A stretch of DNA of 64,000 bases, from assembly GCF_047511655.1 (NCBI RefSeq), contig NC_133390.1:158903583-158967582 (forward strand), given 5' to 3'. Origin of the DNA: Castor canadensis. Taxonomy: Eukaryota > Chordata > Mammalia > Rodentia > Castoridae. The notes under the pieces were generated by a model. That model was not told the origin of the DNA. It made no database searches and worked only from the letters and a program-made list of their open reading frames with translations. Position numbers and translations under genes: made by a program. Each line of letters begins with the position of its first letter. The first letter of the stretch is position 1. Positions 1 through 12,300 of this stretch are shown piece after piece.

Positions 1-52
1 ATGAGTTTGAGGCCAGCCTGGGCTACACAGTGAGACTCTTTCGTAAATAAAT
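1..52 (+). repeat. B1-like SINE tail (cut by window edge)
   Basis: gaggccagcctgggctacac agtgagactc, the right end of a B1 element, followed by A-rich sequence. Confidence 0.65.
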
Positions 53-217
53 AGCCATGGATATGGAGGTAGGGATCAGGTTCCAGAGAAGTCCTGGGAG
101 GACCCTAGACTCCTGCTGGCTGGGCTTCCCCTAGGACCCACCATGCTGGGATGGGGAGGAAAAGCAGTTTGGAGAATTTCACAGCCTGACCTACCCGTTG
201 CTGCTTTGTGTCCACAG

Positions 218-321
218 ACATGCTGCTCCTGTCTATGAACCCCTATGACTACCACTTCTGCAGCCAGGGTGTCATCACTGTGGATAACATGGATGATGGG
301 GAGGAGCTCATCGCCACAGAT
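218..321 (+). CDS. MYH7B: MYH7B exon (window exon 1), motor domain
   Basis: Follows acceptor tccacag and ends at donor gtacgg. It encodes [12 protein letters not shown]... to ELIATD, upper 50-kDa region of the motor; the first codon is split, with its G in the previous exon outside the window. Confidence 0.95.
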
Positions 322-3300
322 GTACGGGCTGTGGTGGGCGGGTAGCTGAGCAGGGCATCTGTGATTTTAGGGGTGTGTGGAGTTGTGGGCTGGGTGGGGA
401 TCAGGGAACACTGTCAGGGGAGCAGTCCCTGGCTGGACCCTAGAGGGGCCCAGACTTCTCTGAAATCTCTATGCTTCCTACCACCCCAGCATGCCATGGA
501 CATCCTGGGCTTCAGTATGGACGAGAAGTGTGCCTGCTACAAGATCGTGGGAGCCCTCTTGCACTTTGGCAACATGAAATTCAAGCAGAAGCAGCGGGAG
601 GAGCAGGCTGAGGCAGACGGCACTGAGAGTGAGGACCCTGACTCTGGTCTGACCTGGCCTTTACCTCTTTCACTCTGATCACCACGTCCTGTCCATGATC
701 ATTAACCCTAACTCTTGTCTCTAACCTTTGACCTCAGTCTTATCTGTTCCTGACTCCACAACTCCAGAGCCTCACTCTCCCAAGAATGATAGTGTGCAGG
801 TCCTGAATTTGGCTGCTCCTCATCTCCCTCTCCTAACTCCAGACTGAGACAGTAGAGCCGCTGAGTGCCCACACTGTTGTCTTCTTCCTTCCTATCCACC
901 CCATGTGTACTGCTAGGTGCTGACAAGGCTGCCTACCTGATGGGAGTCAGCAGTGGGGATCTTCTCAAAGGTCTTCTGCACCCCCGGGTTCGTGTGGGGA
1001 ATGAGTATGTGACCAAGGGTCAGAGTGTGGAGCAGGTAAGCTGCTTTCAGGCTGAGGCCCACCTGGGGACAGCTGGGGCAGGGTCCCCTCCTTGCCAGGT
1101 TTCATCCCAGTCTCTCTTCACCCAGGTGGTGTTTGCTGTAGGGGCTCTGGCCAAAGCCACCTATGACCGCCTGTTCCGGTGGCTAGTGTCTCGGATCAAC
1201 CAGACCTTGGATACAAAGCTGCCCAGACAGTTCTTTATTGGGGTCCTGGACATTGCCGGTTTTGAAATCTTTGAGGTGAGAATGGTCCTTAAGCTTAGGT
1301 TCTGTTCCTTCTGAGTTTTGAAGGGTATGGGATGGTGGGGGTGGGTAAACTTGGGCTCATCCCTGCTCCTCAGTGCCTGCTAAGCCAGGCACTGTCCTCT
1401 TGTAGTTTAACAGCTTTGAGCAGCTGTGCATCAACTTCACCAATGAGAAGCTGCAGCAGTTCTTTAACCAGCACATGTTCGTGCTGGAGCAGGAAGAGTA
1501 CAAGCGTGAGGGAATCGACTGGGTCTTCATCGACTTTGGCCTTGACCTGCAGCCCTGCATTGACCTCATCGAGAAGGTGGGATGTGGGATGATGGCAATG
1601 CAAGGAGGAGAGCATGTGCACTTGTGTGAGCAAGCCTGTACCAGCATGGATGTAAGTGTGTGGTTGAGCACTGAAGATAAGCATGTACGTAGCTGTGACT
1701 GCGTGTCATGACTGTGACTCATGCACATGGGTTTGAGTGGGAATGTGTGTGCATAGGTGAATAGCTGTGCTGACTGGAGTTCCACGTGAACGAGTGTTGG
1801 AGAGTGGGAGTGAGCACCGTGAGCATTTCAGTACTGTGGACAGCAGCCCCTCTTGGTACACATGGTTCTGCAGTTCCTCTGGGTCCTCAGAACTGCCTTG
1901 AGCAGGGCAGAGTTTCCTGTGTCTATTTGGTTATGAAACATTACATATATTACATATTACATATATTTCCCCATTGTACAAAGAATAGAAGAAAACTGGC
2001 AAATTTGAAAAAAAAAATCCTACCACAACCTGTATCTTGCTTGACTCTTGAGTTGATTTCCTCTGAGTCCTTTGCCCTGGGCATGCATTTTCTCTATGAA
2101 CACAGACTAAGTTCATACCACTTCTTCTCTGAACATGTATTGCTGAGGAAATTTGAGTATTGCTGAGGAAATTTATTTCTGAGGAAAGCAGAACAGGCCA
2201 GGCAGCAGGTGATTCTCCTATCCATGTCCTGACCACTGGGCATTTAGGTGGTTGACAGTTTTCTGCTGTAATAGGGTATCAGCACTGAAGATGGTCATTT
2301 TCCCATTTAACACATTAGGACATGGAGGTTTATCCCTATTATAACTAGTAAATGAGAGGGCCAAAATGTGGACTTGGTGGCTTTTTTTTTTTTAAACTTA
2401 TCATGCACTTGTGTGTGAGTAGTGGATGTTGGGGAGGCTCCTGAGAGTGGGGATAGAGAGGCCATCTTAGGTTTGCACATCAGATAAACAAGGAGGACTG
2501 TGAACTGTGCAGAAGGGAGTTAGAAGCCAAACCACAAACTTTTCTTTCTTAGAAGGTGGGAGTAGGTCTGGTCTTAGACCCTCTGGGGAGATGGCTGGAG
2601 TTGAGGATCTGGAATGGCTTCAAGAAGAAGGTGGTCTGGGGAGCAGGGGCCCTTCCTAGCCAGGATGGGTTGGCCCTTCAAGCTTGTTCCCTGTTCTCAG
2701 CCGCTGGGCATCCTGTCCATTCTGGAAGAGGAGTGCATGTTCCCCAAAGCTTCAGATGCGAGCTTCCGTGCCAAGCTTTATGACAACCACTCAGGAAAGT
2801 CACCCAACTTTCAGCAGCCTCGGCCTGACAAGAAGCGCAAGTATCAGGCCCACTTTGAGGTGGTCCACTATGCAGGCGTGGTAGGTGTCTATTGGAATCC
2901 CAACTTCAACCATTCTCCTCTCTCCCTACTTTGGGTCCCTACCCTGGCTTAACACCTGTTTTATCTCTGTAGGTGCCTTACAGCATTGTGGGATGGCTGG
3001 AAAAAAACAAGGATCCTTTGAATGAGACTGTGGTCCCCATCTTTCAAAAGTCACAGAACAGGCTCTTGGCCACTCTTTATGAGAACTATGCAGGCTCCTG
3101 CTCTAGTGAGTACTGAGGGACAAATTCGCCATCCCAATGGGGATGTGGCATTCCCTGGAGTGACTGGGTTCTATGTCTCTACTAGCTGAGCCCCCCAAGT
3201 CTGGAGTGAAAGAGAAGCGTAAGAAGGCAGCATCGTTCCAGACAGTGTCCCAGCTGCACAAGGTGAGGCCTAGAATGGGCCCCACATGGGCCCTCATTCT

Positions 3301-6300
3301 CTCCAGCCTCTACCCCCTACTCTACTCCCTGCCATGTCCCCTGCGCCCTGGGCGGGCGGCCGTTAAGACTTGCAGTGATGTTTAACTCCTTTCCACGTGA
3401 ACATCACAGCAAGTCTGTGCTGCTTCCCGTCCCCATGCTGCCTGGGCAGGACTTGTGGGGTTGGGGAGGGGAGAGAGTCACAAGGCCTCAGTGAGGGATG
3501 TGGTTCTGGTGTGGGAGGGGAGACTTTGAGGTGAGGATGGACAGTCACAAGGAATAAGAGTGAAAGAACAAAGGTGGTGGGCATATTTAAGCCCCTAAGT
3601 CCATTCCTCATGGGCCCAATCTACAGCATCCAATTCTGGTTCTCTGCCCCCTCTGTGCCTTCTCCCCACTCTCCCTACCCCCCAGGAGAACCTCAACAAG
3701 TTGATGACCAACCTGCGGGCCACACAGCCCCACTTTGTCCGGTGTATTGTCCCTAATGAGAACAAGACCCCAGGTAGTGTTCCCAGGGCTGGCTGCATGC
3801 GGAGGGCCACTGAAGGAAGGGAAACAGAAACTGGAAGTGGGCCCCCTCCCTCTTTGAGGTTGTCTGCACAACCTCAAAGTGAGTCCTGGGTCAGGACCTG
3901 AAGGTGTGTTCTTAGACCTTTTTCCTTTAACCCCCACCATGCCCAGGGGTCATGGATGCTTTCTTGGTGCTACACCAGCTACGCTGCAATGGAGTCCTAG
4001 AAGGTATCCGGATCTGCCGCCAAGGATTCCCCAACAGGCTGCTCTATGCCGACTTCAGGCAGCGGTGGGTAGTTCCTGCCAGCCTGGCTCCTTTTCCAGC
4101 TATACCTTTAGCTACCTTCCCCTGCCTTCAGCTCAGGGAGGGCACATGTTAGAGCCTAAGGGAGAAAGAGGTTCCAGCCCCTGGGGATGAAGCAGGGGTA
4201 GTGAGGGGCTGGGAAGGCATCTCTGGGAGATGTGGTAGCTTAGACCTGGGAGGGGCCTAAGGAAAGGCGTGAATAGGCTTGGGGTAAATACGGGAGGTAA
4301 AGTCCCCCGTGTTTTTTTTTTTCCCCTTGGGAAAAGCAAAAATTATTTAATCATAATTATGTCAAAATTACAGAAGTGTCTTTTCCCAAACACATTAGAC
4401 TAGAAGGGATTACATAAAAACTGGTTTGAATTAAGTGGTAGGATCCCCCATGTTTTTATTCCAGATATAGAATAAGAAAGATAGAAAAAGTCCACAGTGA
4501 TTCCCAGGTTTTGGGCCTGAGCAACTGGAGAGTTGCTAGTAGATTTATTGATATAGGCAGGGCATTTAGATTTGGAACAGATAGGGGGCTACTAATTGGA
4601 GCTCTGCTTTGAGCATGTCAAGTTGGAAATGCCTTTAGCAGACATTGTAGAAGAGAAGGGAGTGGGGTAGATTTGTTATTCTGGAGCTCAGAGGAGGACA
4701 GAGAGAATGTAGATTGGGAAGTTGAGTAAAAAGCCACATAGACTGGATTTCGTATGATACCTGGCATATAATTAACACTCTGTCACTGCCATTAGCTCTC
4801 TTTCCCCCTTCCCTTGATAGGTTTGATTTTGTCAGGCCACAAGTGTCCAAGGTTCCTTCCCCTTCCAGAAGTAACTGTGGTCAACACTGTCCTTTATACA
4901 TGGATATCCATACAAATACTGTACATGTAGGCACATCACACTCTTTGTGAATTTTTTTTCATGCCACTATCAGTCTTACAGACTGCTCTTTATCAATAAG
5001 CCTAAGTCTACATCGACATTCTTTTTCTGGCTATAAAACATCCTACAGTTTAGTGAACCACGTGCTTTGTTTAACAGAGTCTTCCAGCATGACTAGAAGC
5101 CCAGTCTTAAAGAATACCTGGGGGTTGGGGTGGAGAAGTGGGTACAGCCAAATGTGACTCTGCCCAGTGTGACCAGCCACACCCAGGGTCAGCTCTTAAC
5201 TCCAGTATACCTTGACCTTGGTGTGGCTAAACTGATTCTGTGTGTGGTCAGTGTCCAGGAAGCCCAGCAGCTCCCTGGACAGGCCTCTAGTGAGGGGCTG
5301 TCCTGTTTCTGGGGCTTTCCTTTCAGAGTGTGGCCCCAGCCAACCTGAGACTCATGGCTCCATACACGTCCACACACGTCCGTTTAAATGCACATGCTGG
5401 AAACCATTGCTCTGCAATTTGTGATATGGTACAGCAGGTTACCTTCTTTATAGTTTTTCCTTAAAAATTATAAAAGTAGCACATGCTTTTTGTAGAAACT
5501 ACATCCTCTTTAAAGACTACTGAATGTATTTAAACACATGTGGAGGGTTTTTGGTTTTTTTTCTTTCTTTTCTTTTTCAGACAGGGTCTTACTATGTAGC
5601 TCAGGCTGGCCCAAACTCATGTTCTTCCTACCTCCACCGCCCAAGTGATGGGACTGCAGCTGTGCATCACCCCACTTGGTTCCTACCCTGAGGTTTTTGA
5701 ATAGGATGTGCCCAATCTCCGTCATGCCTCCTCTGCCGCCTTGTTCAGAACGTGCTCCTCTAGAAGCTCTGCTTCTACCTTTGAGAGGCCAGGAATGAGC
5801 CCCTGCTTCTCCAGTAGTCTCTTCTGTTCTTGGCTTCCCATCCTCAGTGGCCTGTGCCTGTCCTCTCCTCACCAGCCATTCCCTGCCCTCCTAGGTACCG
5901 CATCCTGAACCCCAGTGCCATCCCAGACGACACCTTTGTGGATAGCAGAAAGGCCACAGAGAAGCTGTTGGGTTCCCTAGACATCGACCACACCCAGTAC
6001 CAGTTTGGCCACACCAAGGTCGGGGCACACTGGAGTTAGTGTTGACCCTGGGTAGGGTGGTCATACTGGGCAGGGTCACATTTTGCTGCGTCCCTTCTCC
6101 TCCCCCTACAGGTGTTCTTCAAGGCTGGGCTTCTAGGCATCCTGGAGGAGCTCCGTGACCAGCGTCTGGCCAAGGTGTTGACGCTGCTGCAGGCACGGAG
6201 CCGGGGCCGCCTCATGCGCCTTGAGTACCAACGCATGCTGGGAGGCAGGTGTGTGTGGGATGAAGGATGACGAGACAGGGCAGAGCTGTGGCCACTGTCC

Positions 6301-9300
6301 CTTGGCTCACAGAGCCACCGGGCTCTCCAAGTCCTGTCATGTTGCCGGTTGTCCCCTGTGGCTAGTTGGAGTAAGGGTTTGTTTTGTGTCCCCAAGTCCT
6401 TAGCCTCAAAATTTGAATGAGTGCACCAACCACGTTGCTTTAGGTCATTCCAAAATCATGGTCTGATGGGATAATAATAGCATCCAATGTTTTCCAGAAC
6501 CAGATACTTTATTTGCATTTTCTTGGTTAAAGTAAGAGGCAGCCCTCAGAGAGCCCTCTCTGTGAGCATACCACTCAACAGAGAGGGGCCTGAGTCAGAG
6601 AGATCCTTAATAGCTGTGAGTGTTGGGAAATGGGCCTTGGCAGTCTGACCCCAGGGCCTGGTGGCTCAACCACCCCTAGTGTCTTCAGACACTTGCAGAG
6701 GCCGCTTGGACATTTGGGGTTCGTGAATCCTACCCTGAAGACAGACCCCCTCAGCCTCCCACTCACACAGTTTCATTAGCGTGTACTCCAGAGGGGTGCT
6801 GAGAAGACAAGTGAGATGCCAGGCATGTGCTTCATAGGCTGCCAAGGCGCGGTGCTTAGTGAACCACTGGCCTCACCTTGAAGGGGCTGCACTGGGCCTG
6901 TCACAGCGACTGCCCCTCCCCAGGGACGCCCTGTTCACTATCCAGTGGAACATCCGGGCCTTCAATGCCGTAAAGAATTGGTCATGGATGAAGCTTTTCT
7001 TCAAGATGAAGCCACTGTTGCGCTCAGCACAGGCGGAGGAGGAGCTGGCGGCCCTGCGGACAGAGCTGCGGGGTTTGAGGGGGGCACTGGCCGCTGCTGA
7101 GGCCAAGCGCCAGGAGCTGGAGGAGACTCATGTCAGCGTCACCCAGGAGAAGAATGACCTGGCTTTGCAGCTGCAGGCAGTGAGTAGGGGGAAGGCGAGG
7201 GATTGCTCTTGGTGTCTGGGTATCCCTTGGCACTCCAAGAACCCCAGGTTGCTCTGAGGAAATGATACAACCAGACCCATAGCCAGGGAAGTCCTGGAAT
7301 GTTCTGGGTGCTTGGGCCTTACCTGAGTCTTCCTATTCTGGAGGCATCACAAGACAGGCCTGTGGGCTCCTGTTCCTGTTCAGCCTCCCCAATTGCAATC
7401 CTTGACTGTCCATGTGTCTTAAGCTCTCATCACCACAGTCATGCTGAAGCTAAGAGGAACCCCATCCCCTTCTTACTGCCCTTGAAACAGACCTTTGCTC
7501 CCATCTCTGGTTAGAGGTCACAGGTGGTAGTACCAGAGTCATAACTCTGTTATGAGGGCAGGAAGGTTCCAGAAGCTCCTCAAATCCACAGAGCCAATTA
7601 TCCTTTCTTCAGCACAGATTTTGAGTATTACCTATGTGCAAGCCCCAGGCTAATGTTGCTGAGGCATTGGTGGGGACACAGAAATGACCCTGAGGTCATA
7701 AAACCTACCCATTAGTGCAGGAGGCTATGTAGCCAGGCAGCAAGGAAACAAAAACTACCCACTTCCGGCTAGCCCCTGAGAGCTACGTTGTGGTGTGCAG
7801 GGCTGTGCATGCCAGTGTCGTCCACCTGTCCTTCAGAGGGCCTGAAGCCCAGCACACAGGAGCGGGCAATGGACTTCTCTCCTAGACTTCTTCCTTAGGC
7901 CTCCCTCTGGGTTGCCCCTAATCTGTCTAATGTTATCTTCTTAATGGTACCATTTCTGCCCTGTGTATCCCTGTCCGAGCCTTTCAGGGCTTAGAGCAGC
8001 AGGTCAAGGCATTGGTCCCCAAGGCCCACCAAGTGTGAGCATCACACCATGGCATGGGCAAACATAGAGTTTCTTCTCCAGTGTGAGGCCTGGTGTGCCT
8101 CAGTTGACCTTTCCTTGACTTGGCCCCTCTCCCTGTCCCCTCCAGGAGCAGGACAACTTGGCAGATGCTGAGGAACGTTGCCACTTGCTGATCAAGTCCA
8201 AGGTGCAGCTTGAGGCAAAGGTGAAGGAGCTGAATGAGCGGCTGGAGGATGAGGAGGAAGTGAATGCAGACTTGGCAGCCCGCAGGCGCAAGCTGGAGGA
8301 CGAATGCACAGAGCTTAAGAAGGACATAGATGACCTGGAACTGACACTGGCCAAGGCTGAGAAAGAAAAGCAAGCCACCGAGAACAAGGTGTGGGCTGGG
8401 CCTGCTCTGGGGTATGGCCCAAGTCCAGGGACCAGCTTTGGGGCCAGGCAGCTGCAAGTCCCCCTCCTGGTTCTGCTGGGCTATATAACCTAGGGAAAGT
8501 CCTTGCTACTAGTGGGCCTCAAAGTTCTCATTTCTCAAATGAAGTTAGCACACTTGTCTTGTTAAGGTGGCTAAAGATTCAGTGGCTTTTGATAAGTATG
8601 TACCACAGGGCCTCACACATAGGAGGTGCTCAGCAAATACGAGCAATTACCATCCACCCTGGACTGCAAGCACAGCACTGGCAGTATTGATTGCATCATA
8701 CTGGAGGGGAGGATGAGGCTGGGGATGGTAGGTTGCTTGTTCAGGTTCTCACAGATGCTTAGAACTAGACCAGGACTAGGAAATAGCTACCTGTAATGCC
8801 TGTTGACGCCACAAGTGGCTGACATTCACTGATCTCTTACTCTGGGCCAGGCACTGTGCTCTGGGCTGTGAGCCTTTGCCTGTGAATTCATCCCTCACGT
8901 AAAAGCAGTAGAGGCTTACAGTGGAGCTGACCTGCCTGTGTCCCACAGTTGGAAGGGGGTGGTGGCTGCTCAGCCCATAGTGTGGGGGAGGGATGTTCAT
9001 GTGTTGGCCCTGACTCTGGTACAGGTGAAGAACTTGACAGAGGAGATGGCCACACTGGATGAATCAGTGGCTCGGCTGACCAAGGAAAAGAAGGCATTGC
9101 AGGAGGCCCATCAGCAGGCCCTGGGTGACCTGCAGGCAGAGGAGGACCGCGTGAGTGCACTGGCCAAGGCCAAACTCCGGCTGGAGCAGCAGGTGGAGGA
9201 CGTGAGTTGGGGCTGCTCAGGGGGCTGTGAGGGTGGTAGACAGCTGGTGGCAGCTCCAGGCTGAGCCCTGTTCTGCTCCACAGCTGGAGTGCTCCCTGGA

Positions 9301-12300
9301 GCAGGAGAAAAAGCTGCGCATGGACACAGAGCGGGCCAAGCGCAAGCTTGAGGGTGACCTAAAGCTGACACAGGAGGCAGTGACAGATACCACCCAGGAC
9401 AAGCAGCAGCTGGAAGAGAAGCTCAAGAAGTAGGTGTGGGGTGTGGTATGGCCTCCACAGCCAAGTCCTCCTTCCCTTCTGGATTCTATCAGTCCAGGGA
9501 GGGACACTGAGAGATGAGGGGGTGGGTCACTAGGACAGGGGGAGTGTCCTGCTCTCCCTGGAATGAGCAGCAGGTGCATAGGAGTGAGGTTACTTAGGGC
9601 CTCAGGAAAGGGGGCTTGGGGATCCTGGGAGGTGGACGGCAGTTAGGGCCTGGGATGGCTCATCACACCCTGTACTCCTAGAAAAGACTCAGAGCTGAGT
9701 CAGCTGAACCTTCGGGTAGAAGATGAGCAGCTCCTCGGGGCCCAGCTGCAGAAAAAGATCAAGGAGTTGCAGGTGCGTGGGGAATGGGGTTGGGCAGGCC
9801 AGGTCCAGGTCAGAGGTCCACTGAGCTGGCTGAAGCACCATCCACTTGCCCACCCAGGCGCGGGCAGAGGAGCTGGAGGAGGAGCTGGAGGCTGAGCGGG
9901 CAGCCCGGGCTCGTGTGGAAAAGCAGAGGGTAGAGGCAGCGCGGGAGCTGGAGGAGCTGAGTGAGCGGCTGGAGGAAGCAGGTGGTGCATCGGCTGGGCA
10001 GAGGGAGGGCTGCCGCAAGCGGGAGGCTGAGCTGGGCCGGCTGCGGCGGGAGCTGGAAGAGGCAGCCCTGCGGCATGAGGCGACTGTAGCTGCCCTGCGA
10101 CGCAAGCAGGCAGATGGTGCAACTGAGCTGGGGGAGCAGGTGGACAGCCTGCAGCGAGTTCGGCAAAAGCTGGAAAAGGAAAAGAGTGAGCTGCGCATGG
10201 AGGTGGACGATCTGGGTGCCAGTGTGGAGACTCTGGCCCGAGGCAAGGTGTCTGCTTCTTTCCTGAACTGACCTCTGACCCCTCCTGACCCCTCCCTCTG
10301 ACCTCTGATCACACTGTGCCAATACTAACCCCATAGCAGCATCCCATTAACTGGCATCCAACTCCCAGCCCCTTTCTAGTCCTAACCCTGACTCCTAAAC
10401 TATTCCCTAGCTCCAGATCATCTTGACTCAGCATCCAATTCTAACCTCAAGTCCCTTGACCCAACAATGGTGTAATCCAGCCCTTGATTCTGACATAACA
10501 CCTTGTCCTGACTCTGTGCCTGTCCTAAGCCCCAGTACCCAAACTTGACCCCTGACCACTGCCTGTACCAGATCTGGTATCCTAACACTCTACTGAGTTG
10601 GCTTTGGGATGGACTCAGCCTCTTATTTCTGAGGCCCCTGGTAAAGCTATGAGCCCAGCCCTGAACCTGATCTTTTTGATTCCTGGGGTCTAATTTTCTA
10701 GTTCCTGATCCCAGGTCCCAGTTTTTGACTAGCAGCCCTAGAGCTTGTCCTCTAATGCACAAACTTTTCTTGACCCCCTGACTCTGGGCCCCAGGCCAGT
10801 GCAGAGAAGCTGTGCCGGGCCTATGAGGATCAACTAAGCGAGGCCAAGATCAAGGTGGAGGAGCTGCAACGGCAGCTGGCAGACGCAAGCACCCAGCGAG
10901 GGAGGCTGCAAACTGAGAATGGTAAAGCCAGGGCTCAGTTGGGTCACACCTGGGTAGGCGCTGCCTCTCATGGACCTGACTTGCCTGCTGGCCCCTTCAT
11001 CTGCAGGGGAGTTGGGCCGCCTGTTAGAAGAGAAGGAGTCTTTGATCAGCCAGCTGAGTCGTGGGAAGGCCTCAGCTGCCCAGAGCCTGGAGGAACTGCG
11101 GAGGCAGCTGGAGGAGGAGAGCAAGGTGGGCTGGCACTAGTGACTGTGGGCAGGTGAGCACTGTGGCCATTGGCCTGGACCCATGCTGAGGTCACTGGTG
11201 TCCCTGCAGGCCAAGAGTGCGTTGGCCCATGCTGTGCAGGCTTTGAGGCATGACTGTGACCTCCTGCGGGAGCAGCATGAGGAGGAGGCTGAGGCCCAGG
11301 CTGAGCTGCAGCGGCTGCTGTCCAAGGCCAATGCTGAGGTAGCACAGTGGAGGAGCAAGTACGAAGCAGATGCCATCCAGAGGACTGAGGAACTGGAGGA
11401 GGCCAAGTGAGTGGCTGGGAGCCAGGCCATCACCACGAGATGTTTACACCTATGCCTTTGTGCCCTGTGGGGGGGAGGAGGTGAGGGTTGATGCTGCAGG
11501 TTCTCCTGCTGGCTCCACTCCTTTCACAGTCCACACCCTCTGGTTTATGGCTCAGGAAGAAGCTGGCTCTGCGGCTACAGGAGGCAGAGGAAGGTGTAGA
11601 GGCTGCAAATGCTAAGTGCTCATCATTGGAGAAAGCCAAGCTGCGACTGCAAACAGAGTCAGAGGATGTGACTCTGGAGCTGGAGCGGGCAACCTCAGCA
11701 GCAGCTGCACTGGACAAGAAGCAGCGGCACTTAGAGAGGGCTCTGGAGGAGCGAAGGCGACAGGAGGAGGAGACACAGCGGGAGCTGGAGGCGGCACAGA
11801 GGGAGGCCCGTGGCCTGGGCACGGAGCTCTTCCGACTGAGGCACAGCCATGAGGAGGCCCTGGAGGCCCTGGAGACACTCAAGCGGGAGAACAAGAATCT
11901 GCAGGGTAGGATTTGGGGTCTGGAGCACCTAGGGTTGCCCTGAAATTAGGACTAAAGTAAGTGACCTGAGTCAGGGCACAAGCAATGAGAGTGGCCCCTC
12001 AGCAACTTTTCTACTCTATAGAAGAGATCAGCGACCTCACAGACCAGGTCAGCCTCAGTGGGAAGAGTATCCAGGAATTGGAGAAAGCCAAGAAAGCACT
12101 AGAAGGGGAGAAGAGCGAGCTCCAAGCTGCACTAGAGGAGGCAGAGGTCAGAGCTGACTAAAGGGGTGGGTGGGGTGGGTACTGACCCACAGCTCCCTGA
12201 ACTCTCTGCTCCATCCTCACTTCATACTACCTGTTGTGTGTTCCCAGGGGGCCCTGGAGCTGGAGGAGACTAAGACTCTGCGGATCCAACTGGAGTTGTC

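Noticed and set aside
3574..3756. Separate small ORFs in the intron beside miR-499
   Set aside because: They overlap intron and the next MYH7B exon in the wrong frame, with no conservation signal.
9689..10334. Long open frames (up to 207 codons) antisense to the large MYH7B rod exon
   Set aside because: They arise because CTG/GAG-rich heptad codons lack stops when read backwards. The sense frame is a conserved, correctly spliced myosin exon.
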